Notes: a model not told the origin generated them from the letters alone. 64,000 bases of DNA from Paenibacillus woosongensis (GCF_009725165.1 NZ_WNZW01000001.1:1178001-1242000), one strand, 5' to 3'; shown: positions 48,834-57,602, counted from the stretch's first letter. Numbers and translations are program-made.

Positions 48834-48885
48834 CACTTTGAACCTCCTGTCTTTTGATTCATACAACACTTCACTCAAAATGATG

Positions 48886-48908
48886 TTAATCGTAATCATT
48901 ACGATTAA
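48886..48908 (-). promoter_or_regulatory. Zur-type operator
   Basis: A 23-base perfect palindrome with core TCGTAATCATTACGA, identical to the Bacillus Zur consensus TCGTAATNATTACGA and distinct from Fur (TGATAATNATTATCA) and PerR (TTATAATNATTATAA). It lies just downstream of the deduced -10 box, where repressor would block transcription under zinc sufficiency. A weaker match (TCGTAATGTTTACTA, 12 of 14 defined positions) lies upstream of the -35 at 48953-48967. Confidence 0.85.
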
Positions 48909-48917
48909 CTCATGCAT

Positions 48918-48947
48918 ATTGTAACAGCGACTACTTTTATATGTCAA
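48918..48947 (-). promoter_or_regulatory. Sigma-A promoter of the Zur-controlled operon
   Basis: On the minus strand TTGACA (48942-48947) and TACAAT (48918-48923) are separated by 18 bases. The predicted start of transcription falls at about 48911, immediately before the Zur box. Confidence 0.7.
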
Positions 48948-49019
48948 CCACTTCGTAATGTTTACTATTAATTTTTTGAAAATCAAAAGGACTTGACGGT
49001 TACAAAGGTTCCACAAGGT

Positions 49020-49472
49020 TTAGGTGGGAGGATGGCAAATATGCTGTAACGCCACCTCTATCGATGCCCCACCCTTTAATGCGTAGCTTGCAAATACATG
49101 ACGGAATGTATGGCTAGTAAAATCAATTAATTCGTTGTTCTTATCTCGGATATTATGCTGTTTAATCCATGGTCGCAAATGATTCTTATTCCAATTTGAA
49201 TGCGAAGCCAATCCAACCGGGTAGCCTTTTTTGCTTCTATTTCTTGACAGGAACAAATATGGAAGCCCTGATTCCTTTTGTAACGGCACTGCATATTCTT
49301 TGATTTTATCCAATGCGTATACTACTAGTTGATTCGCTGGCTTTGAAACCTCTACTGGTTCGGGACTCAACTTTCCAGTTGAATAAATTAGCATCGTATC
49401 GCCGCCTACTTGCTTGATTGAGGCGCTATAAATAGTGATCAACTCACTAATACGCAGTCCCAATTGAGTCAA
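49020..49472 (-). pseudogene. Tyrosine recombinase fragment
   Basis: A 150-residue piece of a phage-integrase-type tyrosine recombinase. GLRISELI contains the first catalytic arginine; HTFRHVFASYALKGGASIEV contains the HxxR block. The N-terminal arm-binding part is absent and the C-terminus stops at LQHICHPPT, so the catalytic tyrosine is missing. It borders the Zur operon and probably marks an old integration event. Confidence 0.7.
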
Positions 49473-49549
49473 TATATTTAACTTATAATGTTATGTATTT
49501 TTTCGATTGAAACACTTACCCTTAGGATAAGCAGGGAGGTTGTAAATCG

Positions 49550-49915
49550 ATGTCTGATTTAAAAAAACTGATCGGTGAAAAAATTCGTAGCATACGTAAT
49601 AAAAAAAATCTGACCTTACTTCAATTAAGCCAAATAACAGGGCAACAAACCTCATATTTAACCGAAGTTGAACTTGGAAAAAGAAATCTATCCATTGATT
49701 CATTGGAAAAAATCATGGACGCTCTTAACATAAAGCCAGGAAATCTTTTAGATTTTCGAGAAATCGATCCAGATTCTCAGGAATTTGAGACCAGAACTGT
49801 CCTTGAGGTCCACTATCAATTTCTATTAGGGAAGAAGAGCGAAGATGTAAAGATGATCCATAAGGTAACAACGGAGATTTTCAAATCAATAGATGCCGCA
49901 GCGAGGTCTGAATAG
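49550..49915 (+). CDS. XRE-family regulator
   Basis: A 121-residue protein with an N-terminal Cro/CI helix-turn-helix: IGEKIRSIRNKKNLTLLQLSQITGQQTSYLTEVELGKRNLSIDSLEKIMDAL. A helical C-terminal extension of about 50 residues may dimerise. GGGAGG lies 10 bases before the ATG. An upstream -10 TATAAT (at about 49482) with TTGAGT 15-17 bases before it forms a plausible promoter. It may be left from the mobile element that brought the adjacent recombinase fragment. Targets unknown. Confidence 0.82.
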   Translation: MSDLKKLIGEKIRSIRNKKNLTLLQLSQITGQQTSYLTEVELGKRNLSIDSLEKIMDALNIKPGNLLDFREIDPDSQEFETRTVLEVHYQFLLGKKSEDVKMIHKVTTEIFKSIDAAARSE

Positions 49916-50047
49916 CCATTTTTTATCGCCATTAACACAAAAAGAGCGTTTTCTTTTTTACACGGGATTTCGCTCTTGTATTTTCTTTAACTGTACCTGC
50001 CAATAATCGCTTCAATAATTTGTAAGTTTTAAGAGCTGACAGTATCC

Positions 50048-50578
50048 CTATGCAACGCTTAGCCATGTTTTAATTTGGTCTAATGTTGCCTCACTTTTGG
50101 CTTGGTTGTAAATATATTCAATCATGTCGTGCTTTTTCTGGATACGGTAGTGATGTAACCCATCGTTTAAACTTCCTTGGCTGTCATACTGGTAATATAA
50201 CGTAGAAAACATGAGCAGGGTCAAGTAACGATCAATCGCCTGAGTAGATCGAACCTGGTAACGATCCATGGCCGGTTGTACTTTCGCAGTTCGAAAATAC
50301 GTTTCAATGTCCCAACGTTTGCTGTAATAGCATAGAATCTCTTCATTGCTCAGTGAAATATCCGTGCTCAGAAAGGCCTTCATCAGCTTAGATTCAAAGC
50401 CATCTCCCTCTTTCCAACATAGGAGCAGGGCGGCATTTTCCAAGAGATTGAGCTTCCCTTCATAGCGATATACTCGGTAAGCGGAGGAGCCGATCGTTCT
50501 CCAGACCTTCAGCTCCTTTAAAATACCCAATTGGACAACCAACCAGCCTAGGTTATAACCAGGTTTCTGAAAATCCCG
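50048..50578 (-). pseudogene. C-terminal fragment of an IS4-family transposase
   Basis: About 175 residues including YYSKRWDIETYFRTAK, the Y-(2)-R-(3)-E-(6)-K signature of IS4 transposases, then a helical tail. The N-terminal catalytic aspartates are missing; upstream the frame closes at a TGA in unrelated sequence. A dead fragment. Confidence 0.8.
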
Positions 50579-50661
50579 ATCTCAAAAGTAAAAAAAGCGC
50601 TTGAAAACCCAAACGCTAGGTGTTATTCATGATAAAATGGCGGCGAAATCCCTTTAAGCAC

Positions 50662-51600
50662 TTAGTTCCAGAAATACTGCATCCGCGTATACCCGACATC
50701 CCATGCTTTCATGTCGCCCTTAATCGTGATCTTCAGCTCATCCCCCGGCTCAAGCGGAATCTTGAATAGCGAAGGGAACAGATCAGGATGAGTACGCTGA
50801 AGTTCTCCAGAATTGCTCATGATCTCCCTGTCATCCCGAGTAACACTGATACTACCGGAATAATCCGTTGGTTCGGGGCATCCGTAATCGAAGGAGAAAA
50901 TCGTCTGTCCCTCAGACTTGTACGTGAACGTTCTGGAATCTCCGCCTTCAGCGCCATATAGGTTATAGCGGAGCGGTATCTTCTGTCCGTTGATTTGAAT
51001 ACTGTCCGGTTTGTCTCCGGTGGATGAATTGCCCGAGTTGTCCGTCCATTCAGTGATCGCCACAAACGGACCCTCTACTTTAGTTGTTATTTTGTCTACC
51101 GCCGCCCCTAATCCCCATAAAGCTATAAAAAGAACCATACCCGATATAGCCGTTGCCACCAGATTGCGCCCGAGGCTCCGGTAACGGAAACCAAGCTTGT
51201 ACGCCCCAAAACCGAGGGCTGCTCCAATCGAATTCTGAAGAGCGTCGTTGATATCGAAGCTGCCCAGGAATGTAAGGGCCTGGATCGTTTCCAGCACAAG
51301 AATCGCGATGAAGAATAAGATGATGAACCGGACAAAGCTGACCCGGTATAGCCATGGAATCAATATACCGAAAGGAATAAACGCAATAGTGTTCCCGAAA
51401 GCCACCATACTCATTAGGTTGGGATGCAGGAGATCAGCTGGAGACGGCAAACTAATAAAGTTCTCGGGCATGAAAATAAAGGTGTAGCTGGAAATTTGCT
51501 CCGAAGCCTCTCCTCTGCCGAAAGCGAAGAACATAAAATAAAGTACAATAATGGTATAGACAATAGTTGCGGTTAGTAAAATTTTGCGTTGTTTGACCAT
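50662..51600 (-). CDS. VanZ-like membrane protein with extracytoplasmic domain
   Basis: A 312-residue protein. Four helices in the first ~165 residues with VanZ-family features (MVAFGNTIAFIPFGILIPWLY, ETIQALTFLGSFDINDALQNSIGAALGFG), a fifth helix near 153-173, then a ~135-residue C-terminal domain rich in beta strands that should lie outside the membrane (begins AVDKITTKVEGPFVAI). The tail makes it about twice the usual VanZ size. The start at 51600 has GGAGG 8 bases before it. It is the second VanZ-like gene in the window. Role likely in envelope stress or glycopeptide response, not shown by sequence. Confidence 0.82.
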   Translation of the reverse strand: MVKQRKILLTATIVYTIIVLYFMFFAFGRGEASEQISSYTFIFMPENFISLPSPADLLHPNLMSMVAFGNTIAFIPFGILIPWLYRVSFVRFIILFFIAILVLETIQALTFLGSFDINDALQNSIGAALGFGAYKLGFRYRSLGRNLVATAISGMVLFIALWGLGAAVDKITTKVEGPFVAITEWTDNSGNSSTGDKPDSIQINGQKIPLRYNLYGAEGGDSRTFTYKSEGQTIFSFDYGCPEPTDYSGSISVTRDDREIMSNSGELQRTHPDLFPSLFKIPLEPGDELKITIKGDMKAWDVGYTRMQYFWN

Positions 51601-51774
51601 GCTTAACTCCTCCACTCTATTTTTCCACTTGTCACTATAACCTACTTGCCTGTTTCATGAAACCCCCACCCCTTAGCTTGATTAACTTTACTTGCCCAAA
51701 TTCAGTTCTATGAAATGTAAAAAGAGACACCCTTGACTCTCTGACCAACCACTCCACGCAGAGGAGAACATGAT

Positions 51775-51933
51775 ATGTCTCATACGTTTATCACAACAAA
51801 ATCATTGGAACAATCGGTCGGAACAATGGAAACTTCCGCTCCCCTGCATGATACACGCCGCTCATGCTTACTTGATGCAGGGTTTGAACCGGTGATCCGA
51901 CTTATAGATGTCCGCATTACACACAAGAGCTAA
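51775..51933 (+). CDS. Possible 52-residue peptide
   Basis: An ATG at 51775 behind GAGGAG at 8 bases opens a 52-codon frame ending TAA. Composition is protein-like but no family is recognised and the surroundings are otherwise noncoding. Weak candidate. Confidence 0.25.
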   Translation: MSHTFITTKSLEQSVGTMETSAPLHDTRRSCLLDAGFEPVIRLIDVRITHKS

Positions 51934-52739
51934 GCATCGCAAGGCATGTAGAATTCAAGGCAATATCTTCACCCAGCGATTAGTTTCTGAAGTATTTGGC
52001 GAGTCATGAATGTGATCGGTCGGTCTTCGCAAATCATGTTCCAGATTTATTGTGTTATTCGCTTTTGCTTCATCCAGCAGGGCGGCCATTAACTTCTAGT
52101 ATTCTTGGTAAGTCTGATCCGACCTCTTGGCTTACTTCCGGCAAATTTTGAAGCAAGAAACGCCGGAATCCCCGGTTGTTCTTCATTTCACCGAATTACA
52201 CTTTCCACCTCGATCATGCGCCGGACGGAAAGTTCACGACCTTCCTCGCTCTGAAGTTCTTCACATGCTTTTGCCTTTTAGCCAAGATAAGTCATTTCTC
52301 ACTTTAATCTCGCGATTCCCTTGCGCTTTGCTGCAACGCTCCTTAAGTGGGCAACCTTCAAGTCTGCACATCGGTAGTAACGCATTTGTACTTCATACAC
52401 GCTTTCATTTTTTTGTATGCTCTCGCGCAGAAGTGAAGCGCGCATGGGCTTAATGACTGCAGGCGGCTCATTCAGGTTACAAAAGGGCGAGGGAGTGGGT
52501 ATGGGTGAAGGAGTTTACGTCCGCCCTTTGAACGTCGTGTTGTACTCTTCTAACCTTTTCCAAGAACACGACGTTCAAGAGCGACCAGAACTCGTTCCCC
52601 CTCCCGACAACTGCAAGATTATAAAAGAGGGATCTGTCGCTAGTCATTTATGACTTTGAGACAGCCCCTTAAAATTAGAGTAGTCAACCCGTAGTGCTTG
52701 ATTATACAACTTTTCCTCAAGATGGTTCAGTCGTGACCG
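51934..52739. other. Noncoding region with a long inverted repeat
   Basis: About 800 bases with no convincing gene. A 14-bp perfect inverted repeat (52528-52541 against 52565-52578) with a 23-base loop is its only clear structure. Confidence 0.4.
52528..52578. repeat. 14-bp inverted repeat
   Basis: TTGAACGTCGTGTT and its exact inverse are separated by 23 bases. No T-run follows, so a terminator is unlikely; an element end or a protein site is possible. Confidence 0.6.
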
Positions 52740-55700
52740 TTATTCCAACACCTCCACATCCGCATAAGGCGATGCCGGTGACTCCAGCAGCGGCTGCGGC
52801 AACCCTTTCAGATGCATGTCGAAAAACGCGCCAATATAATCGCGTTGTGCCGCGAGCGCCTGTTCCGGCTCGACGGTTCCAACACTCCCCTGGACGACTT
52901 GAGGAGAAAGGCTCAGCTTATTGCTTATTTGCGGCAACAGATATTGTTGATCGGTGAACGTATAATGCGCCCCGTTCGGTATCGCTACATCTAGTTTCCA
53001 CCCGCTTGACTCGTTCCAGAACGATGCCCTATCCTCCGCCGTGAGATGGGAATCCACCTCTCCCTCATCGGTAAAGCCTGCATTCATTAGTAAAAACGGG
53101 CGGTCAAGTCCATACAGGGCAACAGGTAGCAGGTGATCGGGCAAATAACCCATAGAACCGTCCATATCGATACCTGCGCCGATTCGCTCATCTTCATACA
53201 TGGCCTGGGCAGCCGTTGCGCCCCCGGCAGAATGTCCGAAAATACCGATTCTAGATAGGTCCAGCGCCCGGTCCAACCCTTCAGGCAGCTCACGTTTCGC
53301 ATGATCCGGATTGTTCCCTTCCTTGAGCGCCTCCAGTCGATCCAGTACAAACCGGACATCATCAACCCTGACGCTCATCATTTTCAGTACCGTATCCGCC
53401 CCGAAATCAGGCAATTGCTCGGTCTCTATTCTCCCTTCGGGAAACTCGACGACCGTTGTCTCATATGTGTGGTCAATGGTCACAACGACATAGCCATTAC
53501 TGGCCAATTCCTGAACGTTAATCGTACCTAGACTTCTCGGAACAGATCCGCCCGGAGAATATATGATGACAGGCCAGCCCTTCTCTCCGTGCTCTGCGGG
53601 TGCGTTCAGCGAAGCATGAACGCCGATGTTGGATAGATCGATTCGGCCGGGCTCTACTCCGATTGTCGGCATGACGGTTTCGTCGTAAAATGCAGCTGCG
53701 TTTGGCGGTATATATTTGGCTTTCTGGCCAACCTCCCGGGTGGCCGGGTACCAGATGCTGATCATAAGCTCCCGCTTTCGATCCTTTACCCAAGGATCGG
53801 CTCGGTCGATATCTGTCAAGTGGAGCTCCGTCACGCCCACTGGCATCTCGCCAGTCGGCTCAGGTAACGTGATGTGAATCCGTTCACCGGTATGCGGTTC
53901 GTCGTATTGTACTGGCGGTTCCGCCAAGATGAACAGGCTAACGGCCGCAACCATTACGGCTGCTGAGGCGAACATGGCGAACCTAACCTTACGAGCAGAC
54001 TCCCCGTTGATAAACTTTATGATAGAATTTACTGTGATCATGTAATATGTCATATAGATCACCATAAACAATCCAACGCAAACCAATATTGGAAGCAGGA
54101 GATTTATACCGCCCATTCCTCCGAAGAGCTTCCGCAGCCAGTTAAAGATAATCAAATAATGACCGAGGCCGACCAACAGCGGCAACAAGAAGATCAGTGC
54201 GTTCTGTTTCAGGATCGTAGCGGCGATTTCCTTGTGGCTCACGCCGATTTTTTTCAATATCTCATAGCGAGAACGATCGTTCGTCGCCTCCGTCAACTGT
54301 TTAAAGTATAGGATACTGCCCGTTGCGAGAAGGAACATCACACCCAAAAACCCTAGAATGAAAACATTGAAAGCTGCATTCTCGATGCCGAGGCGATACA
54401 CGGAATAATAGGTCGATAGCTTCATTTCTGATGTCTGTATAGCTGCAAGCGCATCAGCGGTCGCCTTCGTATTCTTCTGGTCCTGAACGATGTAACCAAC
54501 ATATTGCTCGGTAGGAACTTGCGCTTCCAGCATGCGAAATGTATCGTCCGCAACGACGACCATAATATCCGGATAATGCCAATTGAGAACACGTTCAATC
54601 GTCATGCCTGCAAATGCTAAATTAACGTTCCCATTAGGCAAATCCAGGGTGATGGTTTCTCCTGCATAATCCGCCCATTCGTAATCGGTATACATGGGGC
54701 GAATCGCGATCACTTGATCTGATTCGTTCAGCGTTAACCGGTCAAGACTCAGTGCCTCCGCTACGCGATTATATTCGCTGGCCGATATCACTTTCACCGG
54801 ATGCTCGGCTGCCTTGCGCTCACGATCAGACAAGATTTCGTCACTTGACGCTTCGCCGCTCAGATGGATGACCGGAATCGACATCTTGGCTTTCACGGGA
54901 TGTGCATTGTCGCCACGTATGATCTCCTCGATCTTTTGATCGACTTCGTCATCCTGCGCTATATGCATGTAACTGAAAGGTGCCGTTACACGTGCCGTGT
55001 GCTCGTAAGCGTAGTAAGTGCTGAAACCGAAACTGAAGGCGCATAATGCGATAGCGGACAAGATGGAAATGACGCTTAGCGTACGTGCATTCCCTTTCAT
55101 TCGGTACACCAGGTTGGAAATCATGATTAGGTTCATGCCCTTGTAATAATGGGACTTCCGCCTCTTGGCGTATTTCAGCAGGTAAATAACGAGCGATGAA
55201 AAAAGCAAAAAAGTTCCTGCGATGATGCCGACGGTCATGACGCCCAGGTTCGTAAAGATCTGTTCATTATTTTCAAAATTCCGAAGTCCAAATCCGTAGC
55301 CGACGATGAGCAACGCGACCGCGGCGGCAGCGGGAACGATCGACGCCCTCGGTTCCTGCTCCCCTTCCTGCTCTGCGCGGAACAATTCGATAAGCTTGAA
55401 TCGATAGACCAATCGATAAGCTTGTATAGAAGTTATTGTAATTAGTATAAGAAATATAACCACAGTGGTAAGCACCGCAGGAAGGGAGAACGTGATTCCG
55501 ACATCGACAGCTACTCCCAATAAGCGCATTAAAATCATGGCAAACAGCTTCGACAATAGCGTACCGGCCACAATGCCGAGAACCAGGACGCCGGCTCCAA
55601 TTGTCATATTTTCATAGAACAGCATCCGGCCGATTGTTTTTTTTGGAAAACCTAATAAAGCATATAGCCCGACTTCTTTTTTTCGTTTGTGGGTAAAAAA

Positions 55701-55934
55701 TTGGCCAGAGTACATCATAAAGACGGATACAAACAATACCAGGATGATTGATCCAACCATGAACACAGATTGCATGCTATCTGAAGATTCGACAGCCTCG
55801 ACTACCTGCGTACTATATTGTAGTGAAGCAAAGACATAAAATATGGCGACGCTTGCGAACATGGAAAATAAATATATGAAATAGTTGCGAAGATTACCTT
55901 TTATATTTTTCTTGGCCAACTCAAATAACGTCAT
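52740..55934 (-). CDS. BceB-type permease fused to a PAF-acetylhydrolase-like domain
   Basis: A 1064-residue fusion. Residues about 1-645 are a complete BceB-type (FtsX) permease: LFELAKKNIKGNLRNYFIYLFSM start, RKKEVGLYALLGFPKK coupling motif, ten helices and a large extracytoplasmic loop, as in bacitracin/antimicrobial-peptide transporters. An additional helix (about 652-672) then leads into an alpha/beta hydrolase of the platelet-activating-factor acetylhydrolase type, with nucleophile GHSAGG (Ser about 902), Asp about 925 in GIDMDG and His about 990 in NGAHYT, in the right order and spacing. BceB ends in the cytoplasm, so the eleventh helix would place the hydrolase outside. Start at 55934 behind GGAGGG; it overlaps the ATPase stop by 14 bases. 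Substrate unknown; ester or amide of a peptide antibiotic or lipid is plausible. Confidence 0.88.
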   Translation of the reverse strand: MTLFELAKKNIKGNLRNYFIYLFSMFASVAIFYVFASLQYSTQVVEAVESSDSMQSVFMVGSIILVLFVSVFMMYSGQFFTHKRKKEVGLYALLGFPKKTIGRMLFYENMTIGAGVLVLGIVAGTLLSKLFAMILMRLLGVAVDVGITFSLPAVLTTVVIFLILITITSIQAYRLVYRFKLIELFRAEQEGEQEPRASIVPAAAAVALLIVGYGFGLRNFENNEQIFTNLGVMTVGIIAGTFLLFSSLVIYLLKYAKRRKSHYYKGMNLIMISNLVYRMKGNARTLSVISILSAIALCAFSFGFSTYYAYEHTARVTAPFSYMHIAQDDEVDQKIEEIIRGDNAHPVKAKMSIPVIHLSGEASSDEILSDRERKAAEHPVKVISASEYNRVAEALSLDRLTLNESDQVIAIRPMYTDYEWADYAGETITLDLPNGNVNLAFAGMTIERVLNWHYPDIMVVVADDTFRMLEAQVPTEQYVGYIVQDQKNTKATADALAAIQTSEMKLSTYYSVYRLGIENAAFNVFILGFLGVMFLLATGSILYFKQLTEATNDRSRYEILKKIGVSHKEIAATILKQNALIFLLPLLVGLGHYLIIFNWLRKLFGGMGGINLLLPILVCVGLFMVIYMTYYMITVNSIIKFINGESARKVRFAMFASAAVMVAAVSLFILAEPPVQYDEPHTGERIHITLPEPTGEMPVGVTELHLTDIDRADPWVKDRKRELMISIWYPATREVGQKAKYIPPNAAAFYDETVMPTIGVEPGRIDLSNIGVHASLNAPAEHGEKGWPVIIYSPGGSVPRSLGTINVQELASNGYVVVTIDHTYETTVVEFPEGRIETEQLPDFGADTVLKMMSVRVDDVRFVLDRLEALKEGNNPDHAKRELPEGLDRALDLSRIGIFGHSAGGATAAQAMYEDERIGAGIDMDGSMGYLPDHLLPVALYGLDRPFLLMNAGFTDEGEVDSHLTAEDRASFWNESSGWKLDVAIPNGAHYTFTDQQYLLPQISNKLSLSPQVVQGSVGTVEPEQALAAQRDYIGAFFDMHLKGLPQPLLESPASPYADVEVLE

Positions 55935-56688
55935 CCGTACGCCCTCCAAGCACCGTCAACACATCCAGTATCTTTTTAAAGAATGCTTGTCGCGGTGTCG
56001 TTCCTTTGACGATCTCGGCAAAAATGACACCGTCTTTTAGAAAGAGAACTCGACTGCAGTAGCTTGCCGCTAATGCATCATGAGTCACCATCAGAATGGT
56101 CGCATGCTCTTGTTCGTTCAGTTCATTTAGCGCCTCTAGCAGGCTGGCCGCAGCTTTAGAATCCAGCGCTCCCGTCGGTTCGTCGGCCAGAATCAGTCGC
56201 GGACGCGTCACAATGGCACGGCAGGCAGCAGTTCGCTGTTTCTGACCTCCGGAGATTTGGTAAGGGTATTTTTCTAGAATATGCTTGATGTTAAATCGTT
56301 CCGCAATGGCAGACACTCTGTTCTCCAATTCGTCGACCGATATACCGGACAACGCGAGGGGGAGCAGAATGTTTTCCTTGACCGTCAACGTATCCAGCAA
56401 ATTATAGTCTTGAAAAATGAATCCTAGCTTGGATCGCCGAAAAGCCGATAACTGCGCCTCGTTCATTTGAAGAACGTTTTCCCCGTCGATCACGATGCTG
56501 CCGGAGGTCGGTTCATCGATGGTGGCGGCCATATGAAGCAGTGTTGTCTTCCCGGAGCCCGATGGCCCCATAATGCCGACAAATTCTCCTTCGCCTATGC
56601 ACATATCGATCCCGTGAAGCACCGGCACGACGTTCCCTTTATTCCCATAACTTTTCGTTAACGCTTTTATTTCAATAACCGTTTCCAC
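55921..56688 (-). CDS. BceA-type ABC ATPase
   Basis: A 255-residue ATP-binding subunit of the MacB/BceA class. Walker A GPSGSGKTTLLHM, signature YQISGGQKQRTAAC (slightly degenerate RAIVT following), Walker B LILADEPTGALD, H-loop MVTHDALA. The start is taken as GTG at 56688 with GGAGG 9 bases upstream; an ATG 13 codons earlier lacks a site. It overlaps the permease gene. Together they should form a peptide-sensing or removal transporter that normally works with a BceR/BceS pair. Here the pair is broken (see fragment at 56869). Confidence 0.92.
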   Translation of the reverse strand: METVIEIKALTKSYGNKGNVVPVLHGIDMCIGEGEFVGIMGPSGSGKTTLLHMAATIDEPTSGSIVIDGENVLQMNEAQLSAFRRSKLGFIFQDYNLLDTLTVKENILLPLALSGISVDELENRVSAIAERFNIKHILEKYPYQISGGQKQRTAACRAIVTRPRLILADEPTGALDSKAAASLLEALNELNEQEHATILMVTHDALAASYCSRVLFLKDGVIFAEIVKGTTPRQAFFKKILDVLTVLGGRTDDVI

Positions 56689-56786
56689 TGTATCTTTCCT
56701 CCCTGCTTTCCCTTTTTCAATTTCCATCGTACCATGCCGGTGACTAGTTATCCTTACGCTGAACTTACGTTTTTCTACTGGCGAGC

Positions 56787-56800
56787 TTACATTTTTGTCA
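56787..56800 (-). promoter_or_regulatory. BceR-type operator upstream of the transporter
   Basis: On the minus strand TGACAAAAATGTAA matches the BceR-like core TNACA-N4-TGTAA exactly. It is about 100 bases upstream of the ATPase start, the usual place for activation of bceAB promoters. Two spaced CTTACG/CTTACA strings nearby may form part of a longer site. Confidence 0.6.
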
Positions 56801-56868
56801 CGGTACTAGTTGCAGTAGTGTTAGCCGAATTAAGATATAATAGGATTAAGGATATGGAGGCGTATGGA

Positions 56869-56994
56869 ATGAAGATGAAGATAATGATCGTAGAAGACGA
56901 CCCGACTATTCGGGGGTTAATCGGCGAGACCGTCGGGAAGTGGGGATACGAATCCGTGACCAATTTCAAGACATCCTTGTCGTCCTGCAAATAG
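56869..56994 (+). pseudogene. Response regulator cut after the first helix-strand
   Basis: Start of an OmpR-type response regulator: KIMIVEDDPTIRGLIGETVGKWGYES, with the acidic pair and first helix of the receiver. GGAGG lies 8 bases before the ATG and a TATAAT -10 precedes it. After about 32 residues the DNA becomes the (antisense) end of the VirD4 fragment, and a stop follows. The phospho-acceptor Asp and DNA-binding domain are lost. It is divergent from the BceAB-type genes and was most likely their regulator. Confidence 0.75.
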
Positions 56995-57602
56995 ACAAAC
57001 GGGTTATAGCCATGCGAACGATGCGGGTGAATCAGGTCCAGCACTTTGATGTCATAGCCTTTGGCTTTAAGCAGATGACCGGTGTCCCGCAATATTTCCC
57101 CCTTTGGGTCCAGAACGACGTAAGAGGTCGAGGCTTGCATCACATTCGGCTTAGCATAGAACCGTGTTTTGCCCGCGCCGGAGCCGCCGACAACCAACAC
57201 GTTCAGGTTCCGGCGATGCTTGCGGCCATCCAGACCGATTTTGACCCGCTGCGTCAAAATTTTGTTTTGTTCCGTCCGTCTGTCTCGATACTTGGCATTG
57301 ACGGTTTTCGCTCGGCCCCAGCGGGCGCTGCCGTGCTCTTCCCGCCGACGATAATTCCGTGGTGTCGCCAAATAAACCCCAGCGCAAAGCCCATAGATCA
57401 GCGCAAAAATCAACAAGCAGCGGGGCGTATCGTCCACCCACTCTATGTTAAGCGGCTGGCGCATCGCCGTGCTGAGATGGACCAACATACTCGGCAATCC
57501 TTCTGACCATGCGGGAGCAACCAACAGGGCCAACCAGATGACGGGAATAAAAAAAGCCGCAAAGAGTATCAAATTACTCCTTGCGGCTTCATCGCGTTTC
57601 AT
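56960..57602 (-). pseudogene. VirD4/TraG coupling-protein fragment
   Basis: N-terminal ~210 residues of a type IV coupling protein. Two membrane helices (about 8-30 and 62-80), the segment EEHGSARWGRAKT, Walker A VVGGSGAGKTRFY (about 133-145) and the downstream YVVLDPKGEILRDTG typical of TraG/VirD4. It breaks off after DDKDVLKLVT, where the family continues with NLI; the frame then runs into host DNA to 56787. The Walker B and DNA-translocating core are lost, so it cannot support transfer. The start has GGAGG 4 bases before ATG. The first codons overlap an intrinsic-terminator-like hairpin. Confidence 0.8.
57549..57589 (-). terminator. Terminator-like hairpin inside the 5' end of virD4
   Basis: A 15-bp stem (57554-57568 with 57575-57589, one G-U pair) and a 6-base loop, followed on the minus strand by seven T. 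It coincides with codons 4-19 of virD4 (EAARSNLILFAAFF region), placing a strong terminator inside coding sequence just after the start. Confidence 0.7.

Noticed and set aside
48834..48950. Possible cobalamin riboswitch in front of the BtuF/CobN-type operon
   Set aside because: The leader is only about 75 bases with no B12-box-like GCCACTG sequence; the Zur palindrome explains its regulation better.
48834..49016. In-frame upstream extension of the binding lipoprotein
   Set aside because: It runs through the promoter and Zur box, lacks a ribosome site, and would bury the lipoprotein signal peptide.
52127..52453. 108-codon plus-strand frame
   Set aside because: No ribosome site, low-complexity Arg/Ser/Phe composition of noncoding translation, and no family.
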